Of a DNA stretch of 64,000 nt, positions 40,301 to 48,049 are shown one piece after another. The stretch's first letter is position 1, and each line of letters opens with the position of its first letter. The stretch covers positions 1 to 64,000 of the forward strand of contig NZ_AWFG01000085.1 of the NCBI RefSeq assembly GCF_000682695.1, written 5' to 3'. This DNA comes from Hyphomonas chukchiensis. Its GTDB lineage: Bacteria; Pseudomonadota; Alphaproteobacteria; Caulobacterales; Hyphomonadaceae. The translations under genes and the position numbers were made by a program. The notes below the pieces were generated by a model that made no database searches, had not been told where the DNA came from, and saw only the letters and a program-made list of their open reading frames with translations.

Positions 40301-40746
40301 GCAAGTTTGCCTTCCTGACCCTGTCAGATCCGACAGGCGAGGTGGAAATGATGGTCTTCCCGGAAACCCTGCAGCAGAGCTATGACCTGCTGCAGGTCGG
40401 CAATTCTGTCGCCATCACCGTCGGCGTGAAGCGCACCGGCGACGAGATCAAGCTCAATGCCGAGCGCATCGTCCAGCTGGAATCGGCGCGGCTGTCCAAA
40501 TCCATGGGCGCGCTCAAGGTGCGGCTCGCTGTCGGCGCCAGAACGGACGATATCGTCGGCATCATCAGCCATCTCGGACGCCTGCAGGACCATGAACGGG
40601 GGGCGATTCTGGTCGAGATGCCGCTTGAGGATGGCCGGATTGTCCTCCTGCGCCTCGCGGATACATATACGATCGGCCTCAAGGCCCAGCGGGCCCTCAA
40701 GGATGCCCCCGGTGTCGAGCGTGTCGAGCCCATGAAGGCCGCGTAA
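37324..40746 (+). CDS. dnaE: DNA polymerase III alpha subunit
   Basis: 1140 residues, replicative polymerase DnaE1. The N-terminal PHP domain starts FIHLAVRSSYSLLESMI. The polymerase Asp triad is D395 and D397 in MPDFDIDFCQERR plus D551 in KFDFLGLKTL. The helix-hairpin-helix and C-terminal OB fold (GGKFAFLTLSDPTGEVEMMVF) follow. PHP metal positions look degenerate (HLAVRS, TDRNN), so proofreading should depend on DnaQ. The start is probably TTG 37324 (MPESPFIH), with a perfect AGGAGA seven bases ahead; GTG 37270 is a poorer choice. Confidence 0.96.
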   Translation: MPESPFIHLAVRSSYSLLESMITPKGLKGWLLEHSMPAVAVTDRNNLFGALEISLTMSDAGIQPIMACCFDLTDGAHRSEPSRISLYAQDETGYQRLMLLSSRAYLDADDGVPKLHRDLLLNDTDGLIVLTGGSEGEVARHLLKGRTADARTELSTLASAFPGRCYVEITRHGTPDEVAVEPSLIDLAYELDLPLVATHDARFMKPTDATAHDALMCIANGQYLGQEDRKRVSPSQYLKSAAEMTELFADLPEAIENTAEIARRCSVKSVTRAPILPSFSNEGRSEIEELRKQATEGLEGRLEAASKLYAERETYFKRLDYELSVIERMGFPGYFLIVSDFIKWAKEQGIPVGPGRGSGAGSLVAWSLLITDLDPIRFDLLFERFLNPERVSMPDFDIDFCQERRSEVIRYVRDKYGADSVAMIITFGTLQAKAVVRDVGRVMQMPYFQVDRLAKLIPFNPAKPPKLQEAIDDEPKFDDEIEADPRVGELIKIALALEGLYRNAGTHAAGVVIGDRPLVEIAPLYNDPRADLPASQFNMKYAEMAGLVKFDFLGLKTLTVIDRALKLIRRDGRDVGPEWENLDDKATYDLMASGETLGVFQLEGAGMRDTLRKVRPNNIEDVIAIISLYRPGPMENIPVYVQGKENPEGVRYAHPDLKPVLEATYGVPVYQEQVMRMAQEIAGYSLGEADLLRRAMGKKKLEEMIAQRKRFVEGAAASKDMDEPLANEIFDTMEKFAGYGFNKSHAAAYALIGYQTGYLKRHFPVEFLAASMSLDLGNTDKLAAFFQEARRLKIPVLAPDVNSSTADFDVRDGAVVYALGALKGVGLEAMRHVEAIRNSDGKFSDLYDFAERVDPRHINKKAFESLAKSGALDGLDANRAKVLAAAPILAQMANKSAEDRQGGQGGLFGEAEPALRPSLPTAKAWNGQQKLDEEFKSIGFYFSGHPLDDVLEGIDRDRVTLAIEIEERASDGKPLELIGVVRMRNEKPARNGGKFAFLTLSDPTGEVEMMVFPETLQQSYDLLQVGNSVAITVGVKRTGDEIKLNAERIVQLESARLSKSMGALKVRLAVGARTDDIVGIISHLGRLQDHERGAILVEMPLEDGRIVLLRLADTYTIGLKAQRALKDAPGVERVEPMKAA

Positions 40747-40766
40747 CAAAAGCGCATCTGCGCAGC

Positions 40767-40794
40767 TTGCCGCCCTCGCGGAATTATGTATAAG
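40767..40794 (+). promoter_or_regulatory. candidate promoter of rpsB-tsf
   Basis: TTGCCG (40767-40772) and TATAAG (40789-40794) lie 16 bases apart and match the sigma-70 consensus well. They sit in the 145-base dnaE-rpsB gap, about 100 bases before rpsB, leaving a leader that could host autoregulation by S2. No gene is seen in the gap. Confidence 0.55.
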
Positions 40795-40891
40795 CCGCCT
40801 TATCTGAAACCATTTCGCGGGTGCATCCGGTGCGGAAAGCCATTCTGGCCCAACGTTCCACCTGCGAAGGCCAACCGGATGGAGAAAATTA

Positions 40892-41692
40892 ATGGCACTA
40901 CCTGACTTCACAATGCGTCAGCTGCTCGAGGCTGGCGTTCACTTCGGTCACCAGACCCACCGCTGGAACCCACGCATGAAGCCGTACATCTACGGCGAGC
41001 GTTCCGGCATCCACATCATGGACCTGTCCCAGACCGTCCCGTCGCTCCACCAGGCGCTCGTTTTCGTGCGCGACACGGTTGCCAAGGGCGGCCGCGTTCT
41101 CTTCGTCGGCACCAAGCGCCAGGCGTCTGATCCTGTGGCAGAAGCAGCCCAGCGCTGCGCCCAGTATTACATGAACCACCGCTGGCTCGGCGGCACGCTG
41201 ACCAACTGGACCACTGTGTCCAAGTCGATCAAGCAGCTGAAAGAGCTGAACGCGATGTTCTCGACCGGTGGCGGCGAAGGCCTCACCAAGAAAGAGCTTC
41301 TCGACCTGGAGCGTCGCCGCGACAAGCTTGAGCGCGCCCTTGGTGGTATCTCGGAAATGGGCGGCCTGCCGGCTGCCATGATCGTGATCGACACGAACAA
41401 GGAAGCCATTGCCGTCATGGAAGCCCGCAAGCTGGGCATCCCGGTCGTGGCTGTTCTCGACACGAACTGCGATCCTGCAGACGCTGACTACGGCTTTGCC
41501 GGCAACGACGACGCGGCGCGCGCCATCTCGCTCTACTGCAACCTGTTCGCAGACGCAGTGCTCGATGGTCTCGCAGAGTCGACGGCTGGCCTCGGTGTTG
41601 ACCTCGGCGCCCTCGAAGATCTCGATGGCCTGGCCGATGCTGACGTCGCTGCTGCTGATGGCGAAACCACGGAAAACGCAACGGGCGCCTAA
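40892..41692 (+). CDS. rpsB: 30S ribosomal protein S2
   Basis: 266 residues. Family hallmarks are [20 protein letters not shown] at the N-terminus, [14 protein letters not shown], and [18 protein letters not shown] in the middle. The C-terminal 35 residues are an acidic Ala-rich tail (for example [18 protein letters not shown]), longer than in E. coli. GGAG precedes the ATG. It begins the rpsB-tsf transcript; tsf follows after 39 bases. Confidence 0.98.
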   Translation: MALPDFTMRQLLEAGVHFGHQTHRWNPRMKPYIYGERSGIHIMDLSQTVPSLHQALVFVRDTVAKGGRVLFVGTKRQASDPVAEAAQRCAQYYMNHRWLGGTLTNWTTVSKSIKQLKELNAMFSTGGGEGLTKKELLDLERRRDKLERALGGISEMGGLPAAMIVIDTNKEAIAVMEARKLGIPVVAVLDTNCDPADADYGFAGNDDAARAISLYCNLFADAVLDGLAESTAGLGVDLGALEDLDGLADADVAAADGETTENATGA

Positions 41693-41731
41693 GCCCTCCG
41701 AGTTGAACTTTTACACTGAAGGATAACCGCA

Positions 41732-42634
41732 ATGGCCCAGATTACTGCTGCGCTCGTCAAGGAACTGCGCGAGAAAACCGGCGCAGGCATGATGGATGCG
41801 AAAAAAGCCCTCGTTGAAAATGACGGCGATGAAGAAGCCGCCATCGAGTGGCTGCGCGCCAAAGGCCTGTCCAAAGCTGCCAAGAAGTCGGGCCGCACCG
41901 CGGCTGACGGCCTCGTGGCTGTGAAAGTGTCGGCTGACGGCAAGTCCGGCGCGATCGTCGAACTGAACGCCGAAACTGACTTCGTGGCCCGTAACGAAGG
42001 CTTCCAGAAAGCCCTCGCCGGCATCGCTGAAGCCGCCCTCGGCACCGATGGGTCTGTTGAAGCTGTTGCAGCTGCGCCTGCACCAGACGGCAACGGCACG
42101 GTCGACGACATGATCAAGCGCATGATCGCCACGATCGGCGAAAACATGACGCTGCGCCGTTCGGCAAAGGTCTCGGCAGACAAGGTCGCTTCCTATATCC
42201 ACAACGCCGAAACGGCTGGCATGGGTAAGGTCGGCGTCCTGGTGGCTCTGTCGGGTTCCGGCGACCTCGAAGACATCGGTCGCAAGATCGCGATGCACAT
42301 CGCTGCCACGTCGCCGGCTGCTGCCACGACGGACGAGCTCGACCCGGCGCTTGTTGAAACCGAGAAGCGCGTGCTGACCGAACAGGCCCGTGAAAGCGGC
42401 AAGCCTGACAATATCATCGAAGGCATGATCAAGGGCCGGATGCAGAAGTTCTACAAGGAAGTTGTTCTTCTCGAGCAGCCCTTCGTCATGAACCCTGACC
42501 AGACGGTTGCGGCCTATCTGAAGGATCAGGGCGCGACTCTGAACGGCTTCGTCCACTTCAAACTGGGTGAAGGCATTGAAAAAGCTGCGGATAACTTCGC
42601 AGATGAAGTGGCTTCCCTCACAAAAGGCAGCTGA
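41732..42634 (+). CDS. tsf: elongation factor Ts
   Basis: 300 residues, guanine nucleotide exchange factor for EF-Tu. The N-terminal UBA-like domain contains [37 protein letters not shown] carries the TDF motif that opens the EF-Tu nucleotide site. [20 protein letters not shown] is the coiled-coil region. AGGA lies ahead of the ATG. A strong terminator follows 38 bases after the stop. Confidence 0.98.
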   Translation: MAQITAALVKELREKTGAGMMDAKKALVENDGDEEAAIEWLRAKGLSKAAKKSGRTAADGLVAVKVSADGKSGAIVELNAETDFVARNEGFQKALAGIAEAALGTDGSVEAVAAAPAPDGNGTVDDMIKRMIATIGENMTLRRSAKVSADKVASYIHNAETAGMGKVGVLVALSGSGDLEDIGRKIAMHIAATSPAAATTDELDPALVETEKRVLTEQARESGKPDNIIEGMIKGRMQKFYKEVVLLEQPFVMNPDQTVAAYLKDQGATLNGFVHFKLGEGIEKAADNFADEVASLTKGS

Positions 42635-42672
42635 TCGGGCTTGCCTTTAGCCCCACGTGAGGCCTTAAACAG

Positions 42673-42710
42673 TCCCGGCTGCCCATGACAGGCAGCCGGG
42701 AATCTTTTAG
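42673..42710 (+). terminator. Rho-independent terminator after tsf
   Basis: TCCCGGCTGCC (42673-42683) and GGCAGCCGGGA (42691-42701) form a perfect 11-bp stem with a 7-base loop, followed by ATCTTTTAG. It separates the abundant rpsB-tsf message from pyrH and the genes beyond. Confidence 0.88.
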
Positions 42711-42746
42711 GAGCTCTATTCAGGGCTTCAAGTGACGGAGAAAGCT

Positions 42747-43502
42747 ATGCCAGGCGAGAATCCGGAGACCAGCCCGCTAAAATACAAGCGTGTGCTCCTC
42801 AAACTGTCCGGCGAGGCCCTCATGGGCCCCGGCCAGTTCGGCATCGACATCCCGACCGTTGAACAGTTCGCCAAAGCCATTGCAGGGGCCCGCACAGCCG
42901 GCGCCGAGATCTGCCTCGTCATCGGGGGTGGCAACATCTTCCGGGGCATGGCGGGCGCTGCCAAGGGCATGGAGCGGGCACAGGCCGACAGCATGGGCAT
43001 GCTGGCCACGGTCATGAACGCTCTCGCCATGCAGAGCGTGCTGGAAAGCCAGGGCGTGCCGACGCGCGTCCAGTCGGCCATCAACATGGACCAGATCTGC
43101 GAACCCTATATCCGCCGCCGCGCCCAGCGCCACATGGAAAAGGGCCGCGTCGTCATCTTCGCAGCCGGCATCGGCAACCCGTTCTTCACCACGGATACGG
43201 GCGCAGCCCTGCGCTGCATAGAAATGAATTGCGACGCCCTCCTGAAGGGCACCCAGGTCGATGGCGTCTACACGGCCGACCCCAAGCTCGACAGCAGCGC
43301 AACCCGCTATGAGAAGGTGGCCTATCAGGAATTGCTGGCCAAGGACTTGCGAGTCATGGATTCGTCGGCGGTCAGCCTCATGCGTGACAACAATATCCCG
43401 ATTGTGGTTTTCTCGCTCAAGGAAGAAGGTTCGCTCCTGAATGTCCTGCACGGGCGGGGCACATCGACAACGATATCGAATGAAGGAGGGGTCGCGAAAT
43501 GA
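42747..43502 (+). CDS. pyrH: UMP kinase
   Basis: 251 residues, amino-acid-kinase fold. It phosphorylates UMP to [25 protein letters not shown] is the N-terminal phosphate motif, and GGGNIFRG and [17 protein letters not shown] are nucleotide-binding segments. ATG 42747 with GACGGAG seven bases ahead is preferred over GTG 42732. Stop overlaps the frr start (ATGA). Only about 35 bases follow the tsf terminator, so a promoter may overlap it or read-through may occur. Confidence 0.97.
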   Translation: MPGENPETSPLKYKRVLLKLSGEALMGPGQFGIDIPTVEQFAKAIAGARTAGAEICLVIGGGNIFRGMAGAAKGMERAQADSMGMLATVMNALAMQSVLESQGVPTRVQSAINMDQICEPYIRRRAQRHMEKGRVVIFAAGIGNPFFTTDTGAALRCIEMNCDALLKGTQVDGVYTADPKLDSSATRYEKVAYQELLAKDLRVMDSSAVSLMRDNNIPIVVFSLKEEGSLLNVLHGRGTSTTISNEGGVAK

Positions 43503-44053
43503 CCTATGACAAGAAGGATCTTGAACGCAGGATGGAAGGCGCGCTGACGTCGCTGTCGACCGAGTTCAGCGGCCTGCGCACCGGCCGGGCCTCGGTGAAC
43601 CTGCTCGATTCGATCAACGTGCCCGCCTATGGCTCGACCGTGCCGCTCTCGCAGGTCGCTTCGGTCTCCGTCACCGACATGCGCATGCTGTCCGTCAACG
43701 TGTGGGACAAGACCGTTGTTGGCGCGACGGACCGCGCGATCCGCGAGTCCGGTCTCGGCCTCAACCCGATCATGGATGGCCAGACACTGCGTATCCCGAT
43801 CCCGCCGCTCAACGAAGAGCGCCGGGTGGAACTGACCAAGATTGCCGGCAAATATGCCGAAGCGGCCAAAGTCGCCGTGCGCAACATCCGCCGCGACGGC
43901 ATGGACAGCCTGAAGAAGATGGAGAAGGACGGCGAGATCAGTGAAGACCGCCTCCACAGCCTCTCCGATGAAGTCCAGAAGCTGACGGACGCCTTTGTGG
44001 GCCGTGTGGATGACGCGCTGAAGGCCAAGGAAACGGAGATCATGCAGGTCTAA
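43499..44053 (+). CDS. frr: ribosome recycling factor
   Basis: 184 residues, the normal RRF length. It splits post-termination ribosomes together with [24 protein letters not shown] is the signature start of the long three-helix bundle, and the C-terminal helix runs [18 protein letters not shown]. It overlaps pyrH by four bases at the start and uppS by one base at the end. Confidence 0.98.
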   Translation: MTYDKKDLERRMEGALTSLSTEFSGLRTGRASVNLLDSINVPAYGSTVPLSQVASVSVTDMRMLSVNVWDKTVVGATDRAIRESGLGLNPIMDGQTLRIPIPPLNEERRVELTKIAGKYAEAAKVAVRNIRRDGMDSLKKMEKDGEISEDRLHSLSDEVQKLTDAFVGRVDDALKAKETEIMQV

Positions 44054-44814
44054 TGGCTGCTGCATCCGCCTCTGATGTCACCAATGTTGTATCGGGGCAG
44101 CAGCCGGGACTTTCCCATGTCGCGATCATTATGGATGGCAATGGCCGCTGGGCCAAGGCGCGGGGACTGCCGCGTGCGGCCGGCCATGAGCGGGGCGTCG
44201 AGGCGCTGAGGCGGACAGTGGAAGCCGCCGGCGAGATCGGCATCCGCTATCTTACGGTTTTCTCCTTTTCGACCGAGAACTGGCGTCGGCCTGCCGCTGA
44301 AGTCAACGCGCTGTTCGGCCTGCTGAAGGCCTATGTCCAGCGCGACCTGGCCCGGCTGACGCGGGAGGGCGTGCGTATTCGCATCATCGGCCAACGCGAA
44401 GGCCTGCCGGCGGATGTCGCGGCCCTCGTCGACAAGGCCGAGCGAACAACGGCCGACAACAGCAAATTCTTCCTGACGATTGCCTTCAATTATGGTGGCC
44501 GCGAGGAAATTGCCCGCGCTGCCCGCCGCATGGCGCTCGCAGTTGAGGCGGGTGAACTGAAGCCAGACGAGATCGACGAAACGCGGCTCGGCCATTTTCT
44601 GGATACCGACATGCTGCCGGACCCCGACCTGCTTATCCGCACGAGCGGCGAATACAGGCTCAGCAATTTCCTGCTCTGGCAGTGCGCCTATGCAGAACTC
44701 GTTTTCATGGATGTCCTGTGGCCGGACTTTGATCGCGCCTCTCTTGAGGAGGCGCTGGCGAAATACCAGGAGCGCGAACGCCGGTTCGGCGCGGTCTCGC
44801 CTGGGGCCTACTGA
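44053..44814 (+). CDS. uppS: undecaprenyl diphosphate synthase
   Basis: 253 residues, cis-prenyltransferase. It makes the C55 carrier lipid for peptidoglycan and other glycans. [20 protein letters not shown] carries the catalytic Asp and diphosphate-binding residues, [15 protein letters not shown] is motif III, and [19 protein letters not shown] the C-terminal motif. It starts at the frr stop (TAATG); its stop overlaps the cdsA ATG. Confidence 0.97.
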   Translation: MAAASASDVTNVVSGQQPGLSHVAIIMDGNGRWAKARGLPRAAGHERGVEALRRTVEAAGEIGIRYLTVFSFSTENWRRPAAEVNALFGLLKAYVQRDLARLTREGVRIRIIGQREGLPADVAALVDKAERTTADNSKFFLTIAFNYGGREEIARAARRMALAVEAGELKPDEIDETRLGHFLDTDMLPDPDLLIRTSGEYRLSNFLLWQCAYAELVFMDVLWPDFDRASLEEALAKYQERERRFGAVSPGAY

Positions 44815-45632
44815 TGGGCGACTGGACGCCGCGCGATAGGCGGTTCTCGGAACTGGGACTGCGCCTGATGTCCGCAGCGGTGCTCATTCCCGTGGCCGTT
44901 GGGATGGTCTGGGCGGGCGGCTGGTGGCTTGGCATAGGCTGCGCCGTCTTCGCAGCTGCCATGGCCCATGAGTGGAGCCAGATAAGCGTCTTTCCACGGC
45001 CGCGCGCCATGTCTGCCGCTGCCGCGCTATTCCTGCTCTCATTGCCCCTCGGCGTCTTATGGGTCTCTGCGCTGGTTTTTGCTGCCGGGATGGTGTTTTG
45101 CGCCGTCGCAGCGGGCGGTACGCCGCGCGTTCGCAGTACAGCCATGTTCGGCCTGCTCTACGTCTCCGGCATGGCGGCTGGCCTCTATTTCCTTCGCTCC
45201 GGCCCCTGGGACGGCCGCGCGGCGGCCCTGTTCTTCATGTCGCTTGTCTGGGCATCTGATGCGGCGGCCTATTTCACCGGGCGCGGTCTCGGCGGACCCC
45301 GCCTCCTGCCGAGCGAGAGCCCCAACAAGACCTGGAGCGGGGCGTTGGGCGCGGTGACGGCCTGCGGCCTCTGCGGCCTCGCCATCGGCGACATCGAAAT
45401 GGCATCCTATCCTGTATGGATTGCTGCAGGAGTCGGCACTTCTGTCGTCGCCCAGATGGGGGACCTCTTCGAGAGTGGCATCAAGCGCCGGTTCAAGGTC
45501 AAGGATGCAGGCACTTTGCTGCCGGGACATGGCGGCGTGCTCGACCGCGTGGACGGTCTGGGTGCTGTTTGTATTTTCGGATCGCTTGCGCTCTATGCCA
45601 TACCGGGGTTCGCAGAAACGCTTGGATTCTAG
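44814..45632 (+). CDS. cdsA: phosphatidate cytidylyltransferase
   Basis: 272 residues, polytopic membrane enzyme. It makes CDP-diacylglycerol from CTP and phosphatidic acid. The C-terminal signature GDLFESGIKRRFKVKDAG...LPGHGGVLDRVDGL is complete, and SPNKTWSGALGA is the conserved loop before it. Neighbour genes for isoprenoid and envelope synthesis fit the role. Overlaps uppS by one base; dxr follows three bases later. Confidence 0.96.
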   Translation: MGDWTPRDRRFSELGLRLMSAAVLIPVAVGMVWAGGWWLGIGCAVFAAAMAHEWSQISVFPRPRAMSAAAALFLLSLPLGVLWVSALVFAAGMVFCAVAAGGTPRVRSTAMFGLLYVSGMAAGLYFLRSGPWDGRAAALFFMSLVWASDAAAYFTGRGLGGPRLLPSESPNKTWSGALGAVTACGLCGLAIGDIEMASYPVWIAAGVGTSVVAQMGDLFESGIKRRFKVKDAGTLLPGHGGVLDRVDGLGAVCIFGSLALYAIPGFAETLGF

Positions 45633-45635
45633 TTC

Positions 45636-46835
45636 ATGGCCGAACCCCGTCGTATTTCCATCATGGGCTCGACCGGCTCGATAGGCACATCTGCCCTCGA
45701 CGTCGTCGCGCAGGCCAATGCGGCAGGTGACACCCCGTTCGAAATTGTCGTGCTGGCGGCGGGCAAGGATGCCGCCGCGCTTGCCGAACAGGCGCTGGCC
45801 GTCCGTCCTGAAATTGCAGTCATCGCTGACGAGAGCCAGCTGCCCGATCTGCGGAAACGACTCGCGGGCAGCGGCATCGAAACCGCCGGTGGTGCATCAG
45901 CCATTACAGAATCAGCCACACGACCCTGCGACCGCGTTCTGGCGGCCATTGTGGGCGCGGCAGGGCTGGCCTCCACGCTCGCTGCCGTGCGCCAGGGCAC
46001 GGATGTCGCCATCGCCAACAAGGAAAGCATCGTCTGCGGCGGCAAGCTGATCCTTTCCGAGGCGGCCAAGTCCGGAGCGCGCATCCTGCCGGTTGATTCG
46101 GAACATAGCGGCATTTTCCAGTCCATCGGCGACGGTCGATCGCTTGAGAAGCTCAGCATTACCGCCTCCGGTGGCCCGTTTCGCACGGCATCTCTGGAAA
46201 AAATGGCCGGCGCAACGCCCGCTGAGGCGGCTGCCCACCCCAACTGGGCCATGGGAATCAAGAATTCCATCGATAGTGCCACCTTGATGAACAAGGCGCT
46301 CGAATTCATCGAGGCGGCCTACCTGTTTGAGGTCGATGCGGCGCACATCGAAGTCCTCGTGCATCCGCAATCCATCATTCATGGCATGGCGCATTTCACC
46401 GATGGCTCGGTGATCGCCCAGCTGAGCATGCCGGACATGCGCTCCCCGATTGCCTATGCCCTCGGCTGGCCGGACCGGTTAACCACGAATGTCGCCCGGC
46501 TCGACCTGGCGGCGCTGGGCCGTCTGGATTTCGAACCTGTTGATCCTGCGCGCTTTCCGGCCATCGAACTCGCCCGGCACGCGATAAGTCTCGGAACAGG
46601 CGGTACGACCGTATTAAATAGCGCTAATGAAGCCGCCGTTTCTGCATTTATTGCGGGTCAATGCGGATTTCTGGACATAAGCTGGGCGGTAGAAGAAGCC
46701 TTGAGTCGCTTTTCTTCCGGCAATATGGCCTCATTGGCCTGTGACACGCTGGATGAAATAGCTTATCTGGACCAGTTCGGACGCGATACGGCGACCGAAT
46801 TGTTAAGAAGGGCCCCTAGCCGGGCAGGAGGGTAA
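45636..46835 (+). CDS. dxr: 1-deoxy-D-xylulose-5-phosphate reductoisomerase
   Basis: 399 residues. Second step of the MEP isoprenoid pathway; makes MEP with NADPH and a divalent metal. MGSTGSIGTSALDVVAQA is the NADPH loop, ANKESIVCGGKLI and LPVDSEHSGIFQ hold metal and substrate residues, and HPNWAMGIKNSIDSATLMNK is the flexible active-site loop. It supplies precursors for UppS in the same cluster. Confidence 0.97.
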   Translation: MAEPRRISIMGSTGSIGTSALDVVAQANAAGDTPFEIVVLAAGKDAAALAEQALAVRPEIAVIADESQLPDLRKRLAGSGIETAGGASAITESATRPCDRVLAAIVGAAGLASTLAAVRQGTDVAIANKESIVCGGKLILSEAAKSGARILPVDSEHSGIFQSIGDGRSLEKLSITASGGPFRTASLEKMAGATPAEAAAHPNWAMGIKNSIDSATLMNKALEFIEAAYLFEVDAAHIEVLVHPQSIIHGMAHFTDGSVIAQLSMPDMRSPIAYALGWPDRLTTNVARLDLAALGRLDFEPVDPARFPAIELARHAISLGTGGTTVLNSANEAAVSAFIAGQCGFLDISWAVEEALSRFSSGNMASLACDTLDEIAYLDQFGRDTATELLRRAPSRAGG

Positions 46836-46840
46836 GTCGT

Positions 46841-48010
46841 TTGGGTCAGCTGCTTAGCCAGGGTCCGCTCTTCATCGTGTGCCTCGTCTTCATGATGGGC
46901 ATCGTCGTGATCATTCATGAGCTTGGACATTATCTCATGGGCCGCCTGTTCGGCGCCGCGGTTGAATCCTTTTCGGTTGGCTTTGGCCGCCCCGTTTTCG
47001 AGCGCAAGGACAAGGTCGGCACGCGCTGGCGCGTCAACTGGATCCCGCTCGGCGGTTTCGTGAAATTCGTCGGCGAAAGCCAGCTGGCCGGGGATGTCGG
47101 CAAGGTGGAGCAGGGGCCTCTCGGAAAGGCCTACAAGAACCTGACCGTCTGGCAGCGCATGCTCGTCAGCCTCGCAGGCCCCCTCGCCAATTTCGTTCTG
47201 GCCAGCCTCATATTCTCCCTCATCCTCGGCACCCATGGCCGCACCAATTATTCCGTCGGGATCGCCGCCGTCGTGGCCGATTCGCCCGCTGAGCGCGGTG
47301 GCCTGAAGGTTGGTGACGCCTTTGTCAGCATCAACGGGCATCCGGTCACCGATGCGAGCAGCATTACCATTCCGATCATGCTCAATCCGAATGAGGAAAT
47401 GACGTTCGAGATGCTGCGTGATGGCGCGCCTGTTACGTTGAAAGTGACGCCGGACGAAGTGGTCCGCGAAAACGAGTTCGGCCAGATGGTGCCCCAGGCG
47501 ACCATCGGCATCGGGATGGCGCCAATCGCGATGGGCGAGCGGATCAAATACAATCCCGTCCAGGCGCTCGGCGCAGGCGTGGTGGAAACAGGCGCAACGA
47601 TTGACCGGACCGTCACCATGCTGTCGCGCATCGTGACCGGCAAGATGTCCGTGCACACGATGACCGGCCCTGTCGGAATCGGTGATATTTCACGGCGGGT
47701 CGTCAACAAGGTCTGGGAACAGCCTGACGTCAGCCAGACCGCCAAGCTGGAGCAGCTATTCTGGATGCTGCTCAGCATTTGCGCCGCCATTTCCGTTGGT
47801 GTCGGCTTCTTCAACCTCCTGCCACTGCCTGTGCTGGATGGCGGACACCTCGTCTTTCATGCTTATGAAGCGATTGTGGGCAGGGAACTGCCAGAGAAAG
47901 TGCAGGAGATGAGCCTGACATTCGGTCTGATCCTGTTATTGGGGATGGTAGTGGTGATCACATGGGGTGACATCATGGAGACCGGCTTGTTCGGGGGAAC
48001 GGGCGGCTGA
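46841..48010 (+). CDS. rseP: site-2 metalloprotease RseP
   Basis: 389 residues, intramembrane zinc protease of the inner membrane. IVVIIHELGHYLMGR holds the HExxH zinc motif in the first helix, and LLPLPVLDGGHLVFH the third ligand (LDG). A PDZ region (GLKVGDAFVSINGHPVTDAS) lies between. The start is TTG 46841 with AGGAGG eight bases ahead; ATG alternatives lie within the first helix and would shorten it. It cleaves anti-sigma factors or remnant signal peptides in known cases; the target here is unknown. Confidence 0.96.
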   Translation: MGQLLSQGPLFIVCLVFMMGIVVIIHELGHYLMGRLFGAAVESFSVGFGRPVFERKDKVGTRWRVNWIPLGGFVKFVGESQLAGDVGKVEQGPLGKAYKNLTVWQRMLVSLAGPLANFVLASLIFSLILGTHGRTNYSVGIAAVVADSPAERGGLKVGDAFVSINGHPVTDASSITIPIMLNPNEEMTFEMLRDGAPVTLKVTPDEVVRENEFGQMVPQATIGIGMAPIAMGERIKYNPVQALGAGVVETGATIDRTVTMLSRIVTGKMSVHTMTGPVGIGDISRRVVNKVWEQPDVSQTAKLEQLFWMLLSICAAISVGVGFFNLLPLPVLDGGHLVFHAYEAIVGRELPEKVQEMSLTFGLILLLGMVVVITWGDIMETGLFGGTGG

Positions 48011-48049
48011 TACGGCTGTCTCAAAGAAAACAAGAAAGATTTGTCCACA

